From NCBI GenBank assembly GCA_022559845.1, contig CM040124.1, positions 71,881,491 to 71,945,490 of the forward strand: a DNA stretch of 64,000 nucleotides, given 5' to 3'. The first letter of the stretch is position 1. Every line of letters begins with the position of its first letter. The position numbers and the translations under genes were made by a program. Under the pieces are notes generated by a model, which saw only the letters and a list, made by a program, of their open reading frames with translations, did not search any database and was not told the DNA's origin. Shown here one piece after another: positions 36,801 to 48,566 of the stretch. Origin of the DNA: Amorphophallus konjac. Taxonomy: Eukaryota; Streptophyta; Magnoliopsida; Alismatales; Araceae.

Positions 36801-37465
36801 GATATATTGTGAATGGATACAAATTTCATACAAGGGATTATGGGCGAAATAAGTCTACGATGAACAATGACGTATCTGTGAAGGGAAGTTTATACAATGA
36901 AGTGGAATTGGACTACTATGGTATTCTTGAAGAAGTCTTAGAACTTCAGTATTTGGGACAAGATAATCATGTATACATATTTAAGTGTCAATGATTTGAT
37001 CCTAATTCTGTTCGACATGACACAAATTATGGGATTGTCAATGTCAAGCATAGGTCTAAACTTAAGACCTATGAACCGTTCATTTTAGCCGCACAAGCCC
37101 AGCAAGTGTACTATTCAAGCTATCCATCATCCAAGAATAGAGATTGGTGAGCAGTTTGCAGGGTTAATTCAAAACTATTTCCCACTTATGAGTTAACTAT
37201 GAGTGGAGATGTCTCAGAGGTTGCTAGTGCTGAATATTATCAATCAGATGAAGTTGGCGTTGTCGGTTACTCTAGGTTTAATCTGGACGAATCTGATGAG
37301 CCACTGTCATTACGTACGCGAGATGAAGTGGAAGAAGTCGATCCGATGGAGCTAAATGTTGATGTTAGAGGGGAGGAAGAATCAGATGAAGTCGAAGAGT
37401 TTGAATCTGATGAGGCTACTATGGATGACGAAGATGATGATGATGAGCTAGATATATCAACATGA
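33829..37465 (+). pseudogene. CACTA tnp2-type transposase gene (decayed)
   Basis: Translation begins MSTDRSWMYRRIVDW, the start of the transposase-associated domain, with CPCSSCRN and YTNWTCHGEQ following. The tnp2 domain includes CPNHCMLYYK, a CSICGHDKF zinc motif, YDAYRKQNFIMKATLIWTIS and DFPACGMLSGWSTHGRLACP. DUF4218-like (KAQVEGSIAEAYILEEIL) and DUF4216-like (YKFHTRDYGRNKST) regions and an acidic tail follow. Predicted exons are 33829-36056, 36133-36444, 36536-36635 and 36722-37465. Damage: a +1 shift near 34235, a compensating shift at a G10 run (34531-34540), TAA at 35356, and TGA at 35419, 36034, 36992 and about 37148, mostly at W or R codons. The protein would have cut and joined the element ends. 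Confidence 0.9.
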
Positions 37466-37590
37466 GGGAGGCATGTTTTAATAATTTAGTAAGATGATTC
37501 TTACTTTTAAGCATAATTTTAAATAACATTTGTCTAGCCTTATATAATTATGGATTAATATGTATTAATTGTTTTGTTATTAATAAGGAA
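37466..37590 (+). other. Spacer between the two CACTA genes
   Basis: A 125-bp AT-rich gap. The genes are co-oriented and may share one primary transcript through alternative splicing, as in En/Spm; this is inferred. Confidence 0.4.
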
Positions 37591-37752
37591 ATGGTGCGAG
37601 GAGGTCGTACTAGGAGTGGGAGGAGACAAGGCAGTGAGAGGGGCGCTACTCCCTCCTCGCTAGCATCTTCTTCAGACACAGGTATATTTGATCAATAAGT
37701 TAGCTATATAAATATTTTAATTATTTACTAACTTAAAAGAATTTTTTTATAG

Positions 37753-39250
37753 GTCCAAGTGTCGGCTCACCACCACTTGTACAGACGCCACCACCACTAC
37801 TTACAGGTCCTAGTGCCCTCCCACCACCTCTCGCTACAGGTATATCTATTTTAATTTTTAGTAACATGTTGCATTTACTTATGAAAATTAATGCTTTCCC
37901 ACCTCGGCGTATCTTTGAATTTCTAGCAAAATATTCATTTATCTAATGTGAATTACTACTTACAGGTCCTAGTGCCCTCCCACCACCTCCCGCTACAGGT
38001 ATATCTATTTTAATTTTCAGTAACATGTTGCATTTACTTATGAAAATTAATGCTTTCCCACCTCGGCGTATCTTTGAATTTCTAGCAAAATATTCATTTA
38101 TCTAATGTGAATTACTACTTACAGGTCCAACTCAACTCCCACCACCTCCCGCTACAGGTATATCTATTTTAATTTTCAGTAACATGTTGCATTTACTTAT
38201 GAAACTTAATGCAGGTCCCACCTCGGCGTATCTTTGAATTTCTAGCAAAATATTCATTTATCTAATGTGAATTACTACTTACAGGTCCTAGTGCCCTCCC
38301 ACCACCTCCCGCTACAGGTATATCTATTTTAATTTTCAGTAACATGTTGCATTTACTTATGAAAATTAAATCTTGCAGGTGTCAGTGGCCTCCCACCTAT
38401 TGTGCAGATGTCACCCCGACCACCTCCCGCTGCAGGTATGTATATTTTAATTATATGTTCGTAATATTTGTATCACTCCACATGAAAATTAATTCTTGCA
38501 GGTGTCAGTGGCTTCCCACCTATTGTGCAGATGTCACCCCGACCACCTCCCGCTGCAGGTATGTACATTTTAATTATAAGTTCGCAATATTTGTATCACT
38601 CCAATTAAAAATTAATTCTTGCAGGTGTCAGTGGCCTCCCACCTATTGTGCAGATGTCACCCCGACCACCTTCCGCTGCAGGTATGTATATTTTAATTAT
38701 AAGTTCGCAATATTTGTATCACTCCACATGAAAATTAATTCTTGCAGGTGTTAGTGGCCTCCCACCTATTGTGCAGATGTCACCCCGACCACATCCCGCT
38801 GCAAGTATGTATATTTTAATTATAAGTTCACAATATTTGTATCACTCCACATGAAAATTAATTCTTGCAGGTCTCAGTGGCCTCCCACCTGTTGTGCAGA
38901 CGCCACCCCCACCACCTCCCGCTGCAGGTATGTATATTTTAATTTAAATTCTTCAATATTTGTTCTACTTATGAAAATTAATTCTTGCAGGTCTCTGTGG
39001 CCTCCCACCTGTTGTGCAGACGTCACCCCCACCACCTCCCGCTGCAGGTATGTATATTTTAATTTAAATTCTTCAATATTTGTTCTACTTATGAAAATTA
39101 ATTCTTGCAAGTCTCAGTGGCGTCCCACCTGTTGTGTAGACGCCACCCCCACCACCTCCCGCTGCAGGTATGTATATTTTAATTTAAATTCTCCAATATT
39201 TATTCTACTTATGAAAATTAATTCTTGCAGGTCTCAGTGGCCTCCCACCT
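37753..39250 (+). repeat. Tandem micro-exon array (proline-rich, symmetric phase)
   Basis: After an 87-nt exon (37753-37839) come 33-nt exons at 37966-37998, 38125-38157 and 38285-38317, each PSALPPPPATG or a close variant. Then 57-nt exons lie at 38379, 38502, 38625, 38748, 38871, 38991 and 39111, encoding SGLPPIVQMSPRPPPAAG-like units. A truncated copy is at 39231. Every exon is flanked by AG and GTAT and has a length divisible by 3 with the same phase, so any number can be included without a frameshift. Introns are about 126 nt for the 33-nt type and only 61-66 nt for the rest. The copy at 39111 has lost its acceptor (GCAA) and has a TAG. Confidence 0.85.
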
Positions 39251-40854
39251 GTTGTGCACTTATGAAAATTAATTATGTTATTTCAAAGATCTGTAATGTA
39301 ATACACTTAGTTTTACTTATGAAGATCTATTCTTACAGATCCCAGTGCCCTCCCACCACCTCCCACTTGTACAGGGCACACCCCCACCAGTCAGCCACTT
39401 GACGATGCCGGCAGTCGTCACGAGGGAGGCACGGCCCATGATAGACGTCGCCCGTGTTGGATCTCTGGGTAAATCTATAAGGTTATATTACATTAATTAG
39501 CCTTCAACTGTCTAATATGAATATTTTGACATTTGCAATTGCAGTAAGAAATTTGAACCCCACAAAGCTGTCCATCATTCCACCGAACTCATGTTGGCAC
39601 ATGTGCCCGGGGCAGCATCCACTTTCAGAGAATTTCCGATGGCCGTCCGTGATTCATTGTACAACATGTTCTTAGTAAGTAATTACGTCATTTAATTCAA
39701 GTATTTCTCAAACTCAATTTACAACAGTATACTAAGTGTGAAAAGTAATTGATTTACAGCGGTCTTTTCAATTCACATGTGGACATGACGCGGCGAGATG
39801 TCGTCGTGCCTGGGAGTCTACTATGCAGTCAAGTTACAAGAGGAAAATACATGAGGCCCGAGCACACGCTTAAAAATTGAGTGGGGGGAGTGAAGACCGA
39901 CAATTGTGGAAGGCGCACCGCCCTCTATGGATGAGGCAGGAGGATTGGGAGATATCTTGTGACCATTTTGCCGACCCCAAGTAGATAGAAAAGTCTAAAA
40001 AAGCCAAAGCAAACAGGGCGTCAAAATCAGGTTCAAATTTGCATACGAGTGGGTCCATCTCTTATGCGGCTCATAAACAAAAATTGGTAAGTAATATAAC
40101 AATTTATCTTCTTACAATTTATCCCAATATTTGACTTTTTTTACTATGAATTGTATAACAGGCTGTGGAGCTTAATCGACCTCCGTCGTTCCTCGAGGTG
40201 TTCGACAGAACACACAAAAAGAAGGGGACTAATCATTTTGTGAGTGAGACAGCTAAGTCAGCAACGGTAAGTTTATGTACATATGTAACTTGTACCGTTC
40301 ATTTAAATCGGCATGTAATTCATATGAAATTGACTAGTTATTTTATTCAATTTGTAGGAAACATATAGCAAAGCAGTGACAGAGAAGTACGGGGAGGGAG
40401 ACACGCAGCAGCCGGAGTTCGATCCGGTGGAGTGGGTGGCAGCAGCTGGCGTACCGAAGAAAGGCCGACTATATGATTTTGAGGAGAGCCTAGACGCTAG
40501 CGCGGTGATATCATCGTGTGCGAGTTCTAGCTATGCCCAAACCAATAGCAGTGCCTTCACTATACCTTCCGTTGCCCCCAGCGCTTCTTCCAGCAACATG
40601 ATGGACATGGTCCGATCGCAGATTTCTGATATGCAGCGGCAGTAGCAGCATTTCCAACAGGAGATCTCTAGCCAGCAGGCAATCATTTTGCAGGCAATCA
40701 GTGGCCTCCTCTCCCAAGGGGGAATGGTCCCTCAGCAATCCACCACCACCACAGCACAGGCCGCACAGGTGAGTGTTTATTGTGTTTTTATTTTGATGGA
40801 ATTACTCAATTATGTTCATTTGAAATTTTAAAACTAATTTACTTTAGAAGAATT

Positions 40855-43800
40855 GAGAAAATCTGGGGTTCGGGGGTAGATTGCCGTGCCGATAATTCTA
40901 ACACGACCTGGGAGATGAAAGTGACTTGTCAGAATAGACGCAATCCAAATCGGATGCCCTGTTTGAGCTCGGCGCTCAAAAGTACATTCTCTAAATACAC
41001 TTAGTTTAAATGAACTGCCAGGTCGGGTCCGGGGGTCTAAAACTTGAAATACCTATCAGATGGCCATGCTGATCGTTCCAACACGACCGGGGAGATGAAA
41101 GTGACTTGTAAGAACTGACGCAATTCAAATCGGATGTCCGGTTTGAGCTCGGCGCTCAAAGTGCATTCTCCAAATACACTTAGTTTAAATGAACTGCCAG
41201 GTCGGGTCTTGGGGTGTAAAAATTGAAGTACCGATCGGATGGCCATGCCGATCATTCCAACACGACCGGGGAGATGAAAGTGACTTGTTAGAACTGACGG
41301 AATCCAAATCGGATGTCCGGTTTGACCTCGGCGCTCAAAGTTCATTTTGAAAATACACTTAGTTTAAATGAACTGCCAGGTCGGGGCCGGGGGTCTAAAA
41401 CTTGAAATACCGGTCGGTGGCCATGCCGATCATTCCAACACGACCGGGGAGATGAAAGTGACTTGTCAGAACTGACGCAATCCAAATCGGATGCCCGGTT
41501 TGAGCTTGGCGCTCAAAGTGCATTCTCCAAATACACTTAGTTTAAATGAACTGCCAGGTCGGGTCCGGGGGTCTAAAACTTGAAATACCGATCGGATGGC
41601 TATGCCGATCGTTCCAACACGACCGGGGAGATGAAAGTGAATTGTCAGAACTGTCGGAATCCAAATCGGATGCCCGGTTTGAGCTCGGCGCTCAAAGTTC
41701 ATTTTTAAAATACACTTAGTTTAAATGAACTGCCAGGTCGGGTCTGGGGGTCTACAACTTAAAATACCGATCGGATGGCCGTGCCGATCATTCCAACACG
41801 ACCAGGGAGATGAAAGTGACTTGTCAGAACTGACGTAATCCAAATCGGATGCCCGGTTTGAGCTCGGCGCTCAAAGTTCATTCTCCAAATACACTTAATT
41901 TAAATGAACTGCCAGGTCGGGTCTGGGGGTCTAAAACTTGAAATAACGGTCGGATGGCCATGCCGATCATTCCAACACGACTGAGGAGATGAAAGTGACT
42001 TGTCAGAACTGACGGAATCCAAATCGGATGCCCAGTTTGAGCTCGGCGCTCAAAGTTCATTTTTAAAATACACTTAGTTTAAATGAACTGTCAGGTCGGG
42101 GCCGGGGGTCTAAAACTTGAAATACCGGTCGGATGGCCGTGCCGGTCATTCCAACACGACCGGGGAGATGAAAGTGACTTGTCAGAACTGACGCAATCTA
42201 AATCGGATGCCCAGTTTGAGCTCGGTGCTCAAAGTTCATTCTCCAAATACACTTAATTTAAATGAACTGCCAGGTCGGGTCCGGGGGTCTAAAACTTGAA
42301 ATACCAGTCGGATGGCCGTGCCGATTTTTCCAACACGACATGGGAGATAGAAGTGACTTGTCAGAACTGATGGAATCCAAAGCGGATGCCCGGTTTGAGC
42401 TCGGCGCTCAAAAGTGCATTCTCCAAATACCTAGTTTAAATGAACTGCCAGGTCGGGTCCGGGGGTCTAAAACTTAAAATACCAATCGGATGGCCGTGCC
42501 GATCATTCCATCACGACCGGGGAGATGAAAGTGACTTGTCAGAACTGACGGAATCCAAATCGGATGCCCGGTTTGAGCTCGGCGCTCAAAGTTCATTTTT
42601 AAAATACACTTAGTTTAAATGAACTGCCAGGTCGGGGCCGGGGGTCTAAAACTTGAAATACCAGTCGGATGGCCATGCCGATCGTTCCAACACGACCTGG
42701 GAGATGGTAGTGACTTTTCAGAATGGACGGAATCCAAATCGGATGCCCGGTTTGAGCTCGGCGCTCAAAGTTCATTTTGAAAATAAACTTAGTTTAAATG
42801 AACTGCCCGGTCGGGGCCGGGGGTCTAAAACTTGAAATACCGGTCGGATGGCCGTGCTGATCATTCCAACATGATCGGGGAGAGGATAGTGACTTGTCAG
42901 AACTGACACAATCCAAATCGGATGCACGGTTTGAGCTCGGCGCTCAAAGTGCATTCTCCAAATACACTTAGTTTAAAAGAACTGCCAGGTCGGGCCCGGG
43001 GGTCTAAAACTTGAAATACCGATCGGATGGCCATGCCGATCGTTCCAACATGACTGGGGAGATGAAAGTGACTTGTCATAACTGACGCAATCCAAATCGG
43101 ATGCCCGGTTTGAGCTCGGCGCTCAAAGTTCATTCTCCAAATACACTTAATTTATATGAACTGCCAGGTCGGGTCCAGAGGTCTAAAACTTGAAATACCG
43201 GTCGGATGGCCATGCCGATCGTTCCAACATGACCTGGGAGATGAAAGTGACTTGTCAGAACTGACAGAATCAAAATCGGATGCCCGGTTTGAGCTCGACG
43301 AACAAAGTTCATTGTTAAAATACACTTAGTTTAAATGAACTGCCAGGTCGGGTCCGGGGGTCTAAAACTTTAAATACCGGTCGGATGGCCATGCCGATCA
43401 TTCCAACACGACCGGGGAGATGAAAGTGACTTGTCAGAACTGACGCAATCCAAATCGGATACCCGGTTTGAGCTCGGTGCTCAAAGTTCATTCTCCAAAT
43501 ACACTTAATTTAAATGAACTGCCAGGTCAGGTCCGGGGGTCTAAAACTTGAAATACCGGTCGGATGGCCGTGCAGATCATTCCAACATGACCGGGGAGAT
43601 GAAAGTGACTTGTCAGAACTGATGGAATCCAAATTGGATGCCCGGTTTGAGCTCGGCACTCAAAGTTCATTTTTAAAATACACTTAATTTAAATGAACTG
43701 CCAGGTCGGGGCCGGGGGTCTAAAACTTAAAATATCAATCGGATGGCCATGCCAATCATTCCAACACGACCGGGGAGATGAAAGTGACTTGTCAGAACTG

Positions 43801-45485
43801 ACGAAATCCAAATCGGATGCCCGGTTTGAGCTCGACGCTCAAAGTTCCTTCTCCAAATACACTTAATTTAAATGAACTGCCAGGTCGGGTCCAGGGGTTT
43901 AAAACTTGAAATACCAGTCGGATGGCCATGTCGATCATTCCAACATGACCTGGGAGATGGAAGTGACTTGTCAGAACTGATGGAATCCAAATCGGATGCC
44001 CGGTTTGAGCTCGGCGCTCAAAGTTCAATTTGAAAATACACTTAGTTTAAATGAACTGCCAGGTCGGGGCCGGGGGTCTAAAACTTGAAATACCGATCGG
44101 ATGGCTGTTCCGATCATTCCAACACGACCGGGGAGATGAAAGTGACTTGTCAGAATTGACGCAATCCAAATCGGATGCCCGGTTTGAGCTCGGCGCTCAA
44201 AGTGCATTCTCCAAATATACTTAGTTTAAATGAACTGCCAGGTCGGGTCCGGGGGTCTAAAACTTGAAATACCAGTCGGATGGTCATGCCGATCGTTCCA
44301 ACACGACTTGGGAGATAGAAGTGACTTGTCAGAACTGACGGAATCCAAATCGGATGCCCGGTTTGGGCTCAGCGCTCAAAAGTGCATTCTCCAAATACAC
44401 TTAGTTTAAATGAACTGCCAGGTCGGGTCCGGGGGTCTAAAACCTGAAATACCGATCGGATGTCCATGCCGATCATTCCAACACGACTGGGGAGATGAAA
44501 GTGACTTGTCAGAACTGACGGAATCCAAATCGGATGCCCGGTTTGAGCTCGACGCTCAAAGTTCATTTTTAAAATACACTTAGTTTAAATGAACTGCCAG
44601 GTCAGGGCCGGGGGTCTAAAACTTGAAATACCGATCGGATGGCCATGCCAATCATTCCAACACGACCGGGGAGATGAAAGTGACTTGTCATAACCGACGC
44701 AATCCAAATCGGATGCCCGGTTTGAGCTCGGCGCTCAAAGTTCATTCTCCAAATACACTTAATTTAAATGAACTGCTAGGTCGGGTCCGGGGGTCTAAAA
44801 CTTGAAATACCGGTCAGATGGCCATGCCGATCATTCCAACACGACCTAGGAGATGGAAGTGACTTGTCAAAACTGACGGAATCTAAATCGGATGCCCGGT
44901 TTGAGCTCGGCGCTCAAAGTTCATTTTGAAAATACACTTAGTTTAAATGAACTGCCAGGTCGGGTCCGGGGGTCTAAAACTTGAAATACCAGTCGGATGG
45001 CCGTGCCGATCATTCCAACACGACCTGGGAGATGAAAGTGACTTGTCAGAACTGATGCAATCCAAATCGGATGCCCGGTTTGAGCTCGGCGCTCAAAAGT
45101 GCATTCTCTAAATACACTTAGTTTAAATGAACTGCCATGTCAGGTCCGGGGGTCTAAAACTTGAAATAGCAGTTGGATGGCCATGCCGATCGTTCCAACA
45201 TGATCAGAGAGATGAAAGTGACTTGTCAGAACTGACGGAATCCAAATCGGATGCTCGGTTTGAGCTCGGCGCCTCAAGTTCATTTTAATAATACACTTAG
45301 TTTAAATGAACTGCCAGGTCAGGGCCGGGGGTCTAAAACTTGAAATACCGGTTGGATGGCCTGTGCCAATCGTTCCAACACGACCGGGAAGATGAAAGTG
45401 ACTTGTCAGAACTGACGCAATCCAAATCGGATGTCCGGTTTGAGCTCGGTGCTCAAAGTTCATTTTAAAAATACACTTAATTTAA
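40855..45485 (+). repeat. 180-bp satellite array inside the last intron of the CACTA gene
   Basis: About 26 copies of a 179-181 bp unit (landmarks: CACTTAGTTTAAATGAACTG, GATGAAAGTGACTTGTCAGA, GGATGCCCGGTTTGAGCTCG). Two unit types differ at the junction: CATTCTCCAAATAC and CATTTTNAAAATAC. They often, but not strictly, alternate, suggesting growth by 360-bp dimers. Each unit holds an imperfect palindrome (GATCGGATGGCCATGCCGATC). Because 180 is divisible by 3, periodic open frames appear on the minus strand; they are not genes. Confidence 0.92.
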
Positions 45486-45696
45486 ATACTGTTTCAAGCT
45501 AGTAGTTGATCTATAAAATCTGCAGTTATCAATTTGATATGTTTGATTTCAATTTATGCTAATTTCTTCACACTAATTTTTTTATCTATAAATGAATGTT
45601 ATTATTTTTTTATGTGGGGGGATCCTTCTACGGGCGGCGATAGAGAAGATGAGCAGGGCAGGGAGGATATGAACAATGTACCGGATATTTCTTGAT

Positions 45697-45904
45697 GTTT
45701 GATGATATTCAGATGGATCAGCAGGGTTAATGTGTTTTGTTTTGTGGTATTTATTTGATCAGCATGGTGTTGAATTTTTTTTTTCGGTGGTGTTTATTTG
45801 ATCAGCATGGTGTTGAGTTTTTTTTTCGGTGGTGTTTATTTATTTGAATAGCATGGCACGTTGATGTTGAGTTTTTTTTTTAGTGGTGTTAATTTGATCA
45901 GCAT
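45697..45904 (+). other. Degraded right end of the CACTA element
   Basis: A 45-bp motif (TTTATTTGATCAGCATGGTG, then TTGAGTTTTTTTTTCGGTG) is repeated about three to four times up to the junction. One copy contains TAGTG (45881). No match to the left subterminal repeats was found, so the true terminus may be deleted. Confidence 0.5.
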
Positions 45905-45944
45905 GTTGGAAAGAAGATCTTCCCCTAGTCCTCTTTCGGCTGGA

Positions 45945-47085
45945 GCTTGTGATCCTCCCCTAGTCCTCTTTCAGCTCCAAGAAGAAGGAGGTCATTCGGA
46001 TCCCGGAGGACCCCGTTTCGACTTTCTTCCCCGTCGTGCGCCGGCTGTCCCTGCCTAGACCAGATCAGACCCCTCACTACTTCCCGGACCACTGCGCTCA
46101 CCTCCAACCTCAGAAAGGATCCCCATCAGTTCCTATACGTCACCAACTTGTCCACGGTCATGTCGGCACCAGTCTTGTCTCCATTAGAGTTCGGAGGAGC
46201 TCGTGGCAACCTATGTAACAGCTCATTGTTGTTCCGATCTAGACTGGAGCAGTCCGGACTGACCTAGGTCCCGAAGTTGCAGCAGCCCTGTTCGAAGCCT
46301 GAACGGCCCCAAATTCCTGCTGGGGTTCCTTGTCATCCCAGCGGCATTCCAGCGCTGGTCCCGCCATCAGCAGAGGCTGGAGGAGCTCATGGCGCCGTCT
46401 TCTTGAGCCTGCTATCCATGCCAAGCCTACGCGGATAGATTCGGGTCTCGTCAATTCCCTGCCCCACGCTTGGCCGGTTGATAGCCCCTCCCTGCGCGGA
46501 GGTAGTTTTGATTGTAAAATCGACTTCCCCACTCCACGATCACCCTCTTACTTGAGGTGTAGTGTTGTACGTTTCCCAATTTTAGATTAGAGCGACACTG
46601 ACGTAGCATGCGGGCGCGTACCCACGCTTCCCTACTCGTCCACGTCTTCGACCGGGATCGGTGTCTTCACACCGATCAGGTGAGCCTCTGATTCTTCCCT
46701 TGCTAGTTGAGTTTTACTTGTTTAGTATCGCTTCTGAATGCCCATCGGACGGTGAGGTGAGCGCCCGCCCTATACTCGTCTTATTGTGTGCCCACTGTGG
46801 AGTGAGACACGAGAGCTTCCGCACACCCGTGCCCACGGCGTACCGGCCGCCCATAAGTTGGGAATCCCAGCCCCTTTGGGGGTACATCCCAAGCAAAGCC
46901 AAGGCCCTAGAATGATTGGGTCCCACCCTGGATCCTCATCACCATCCCCCAGATACCATCGGGAGATAGCATGCGCCGCGCAAGTGAGCCATTTATGTGA
47001 GTCCGATGCTTGACCTTGTATGCTTACGAGTTTAAGTCCAAGGTCTTCAGGGTCACCCCCCATCATCTCTGGCTGTGTCACATCA
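45945..47085 (+). repeat. G4 5' LTR, 3' part only
   Basis: It matches about 53315-54450 with roughly 90% identity and ends GTGTCACATCA. Directly before it, a duplicated block (CCCCTAGTCCTCTTTC at about 45919 and 45957) marks a rearranged junction with the CACTA element. Short open frames in it are not conserved genes. Confidence 0.8.
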
Positions 47086-47087
47086 AG

Positions 47088-47099
47088 TGGTATCAGAGC
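47088..47099 (+). other. G4 primer binding site
   Basis: TGGTATCAGAGC lies 2 bases after the LTR end and matches initiator tRNA-Met. Confidence 0.85.
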
Positions 47100-47193
47100 G
47101 GTCATAGACTTGTTCCCATAAGTCTAGTCCTTGGGCATTTTCACTCTAGGTTGCACCTAGGTTCACACCCGTCCATAGCCAACCGGTTGTTTC

Positions 47194-48566
47194 ATGAGCA
47201 CACGTAGGGGGACCCATTACCAACCCGACCCATCTTCTTCAAATGCTCCTATGGATCCCAATCCCCAAGGGAACCCCGCTGCCAACGAGCGTGAGCTCTC
47301 CGACCAAGTCGCCTTCCTCTGCAGGCCATTACCAATGTCTTAGGGCGGCTTGATGACATAACGGGCCGACTCAACCACATGGAGTAAAATAGGCCCGCCC
47401 CAAGGGCGGATGATAGGAGGGCACCTCCACCACATGAGGAACCAGCCCTGGGAGAATTAAACCCCGAACATCCACCCGAGCATGGAAGGGATCCACTCCC
47501 TAGAAGGAATGATAGGAACCTCCGGGACAACCCGGATGATCACCTATTGAGGCTTGTAAAAGTTGATGCCCCCACCTTTGATGGGTCCTACAACTCGAGT
47601 GTCTACTTGGATTGGGAGGCTTCAATGGATCAATACATTGATTGGTATCCTATGTCCGAGGATAAGAGGGTTCGGCTTGCCAAAATGCAACTTACCAAAT
47701 TGGCCAAGACCCATTGGTTGAACATTGAAGGGTTAAGGATGGTTAGAAGGCAAGCTCCCATCACCACGTCGGGTGGCATGAAAGAACAACTTAGGTTCAA
47801 ATATGTTCCCCCCTCCTACCACCAAACCCTCCTAGATGAATGGCAGGCTCTAACCCAAGATGGGAGGTCCGTGACGGAGTATATCGAGAAATTCGATTAT
47901 TACCTCCTCAAGTGCGGAGTCCAAGAGGACCTTACGGTCACCTTATCCCAGTTCAAGAATGGGCTTCAATTCCACATAAAAAAAGAGCTCTTCATGCGCC
48001 ATCTGACCACCCTAGAACAAGCATATCAAATAGCTCGGGACGTCGAGAAATTCTCTCGATATCCCCGAATGGCCCCTCCTCATGTGATGGACCCCACGTC
48101 CATGGTGCCTCGAACCAACACACCACTCCCTCAACGGGGCATCCTTCCCACTCCCTTGGGAGCTTCCCCCATTCAAGCAGCCACACCTGGTGGGACCCCT
48201 CCCTCTCGGCCCACAGATGGCCCTCCCAAACACACTCCCAACCGTCCCAACCCGGGGCCCTCTCACCCTCCCACTAGAGCTACTCCTAGTCACCATAGCG
48301 GGCAGTAATGCTTTAGGTGCCTTGGGTATGGGCACTTCGCCAACCAATGCCCTACCAAGGATGCATCTAGTTTGTTCATTAAGGAGACTAATCTCCTATC
48401 CCAAGTTGGGGTTGAAGAAGAAGTTGAGGTACACGAGCCTTCTCTCGATTGGGAGGAGGAGTATGAAGCCCACTACTATGAGTCCAACCAAGAGCAACAC
48501 CCCCCATCCACCAACCCTCACCTTAGAGTGGTTAGGTGCACCCTCACTCAAACCCAAGAGCATGAT
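47194..48566 (+). pseudogene. G4 gag
   Basis: The first ATG of the frame is at about 47194 (MSTRRGTHYQ). A frameshift near 47320 and a TAA near 47387 follow. The capsid core is intact in one frame from 47547: APTFDGSYNSSVYLDWEASM, RVRLAKMQLTKLAKTHW, EWQALTQDGRSVTEYIEKFD. A proline-rich linker leads to a zinc knuckle (CFRCLGYGHFANQC, canonical CX2CX4HX4C) directly after a TAA at 48306. Confidence 0.85.

Larger units (their letters stand above)
37591..45696 (+). pseudogene. Second CACTA transposase gene (En/Spm plant transposase domain)
   Basis: Exon 1 (37591-37681) encodes MVRGGRTRSGRRQGSERG. A proline-rich micro-exon array follows (37753 to about 39250). Conserved exons at 39339-39468, 39545-39674, 39760-40086, 40162-40266 and 40358-40768 encode the plant Ptta/En/Spm transposase domain (PLWMRQEDWEISCDHFADP, then NRASKSGSNLHTSGSISY) and a glutamine-rich tail. 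The last exon (about 45620-45696) encodes an acidic end (GGDREDEQGRED..VPDIS). Splice junctions keep phase, but stops lie at about 39873 (TAA), 39981 (TAG, for W) and 40643 (TAG, for Q), and the last acceptor looks mutated. Such proteins bind subterminal repeats in En/Spm. Confidence 0.8.
30476..45885 (+). mobile_element. CACTA (En/Spm) transposon with tnp2-type and En/Spm-type genes
   Basis: The left end is CACTACCAAAAAAAGCGGGA, a typical CACTA terminus, followed by subterminal repeats of TCCGTCTGAA and its complement. Inside are two transposase genes in the same orientation, tnp2 (33829-37465) and a second gene with the plant En/Spm transposase domain (37591-45696). The right limit is uncertain. 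TAGTG at 45881-45885 after a T-run could be the terminus, but it matches the left terminus poorly, lacks matching subterminal repeats, and its flank (GTG) does not duplicate the left flank (ATT). The right end has probably been lost. Confidence 0.85.

Noticed and set aside
41037..44566. Repeated minus-strand open frames of 60-100 codons (starting MNFERRAQTGHP)
   Set aside because: They recur with the 180-bp satellite period, which is divisible by 3. They reflect the repeat, not genes.
45871..45885. Right CACTA terminal repeat (T-run plus TAGTG)
   Set aside because: It matches the left terminus only in TAGTG and the T-run. Flanks ATT and GTG do not form a target duplication, so I use it only as a provisional limit.
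46330..47013. Possible host exons between the CACTA element and G4 gag
   Set aside because: The same sequence is present at 53700-54450 as the other LTR, so it is repeat DNA.
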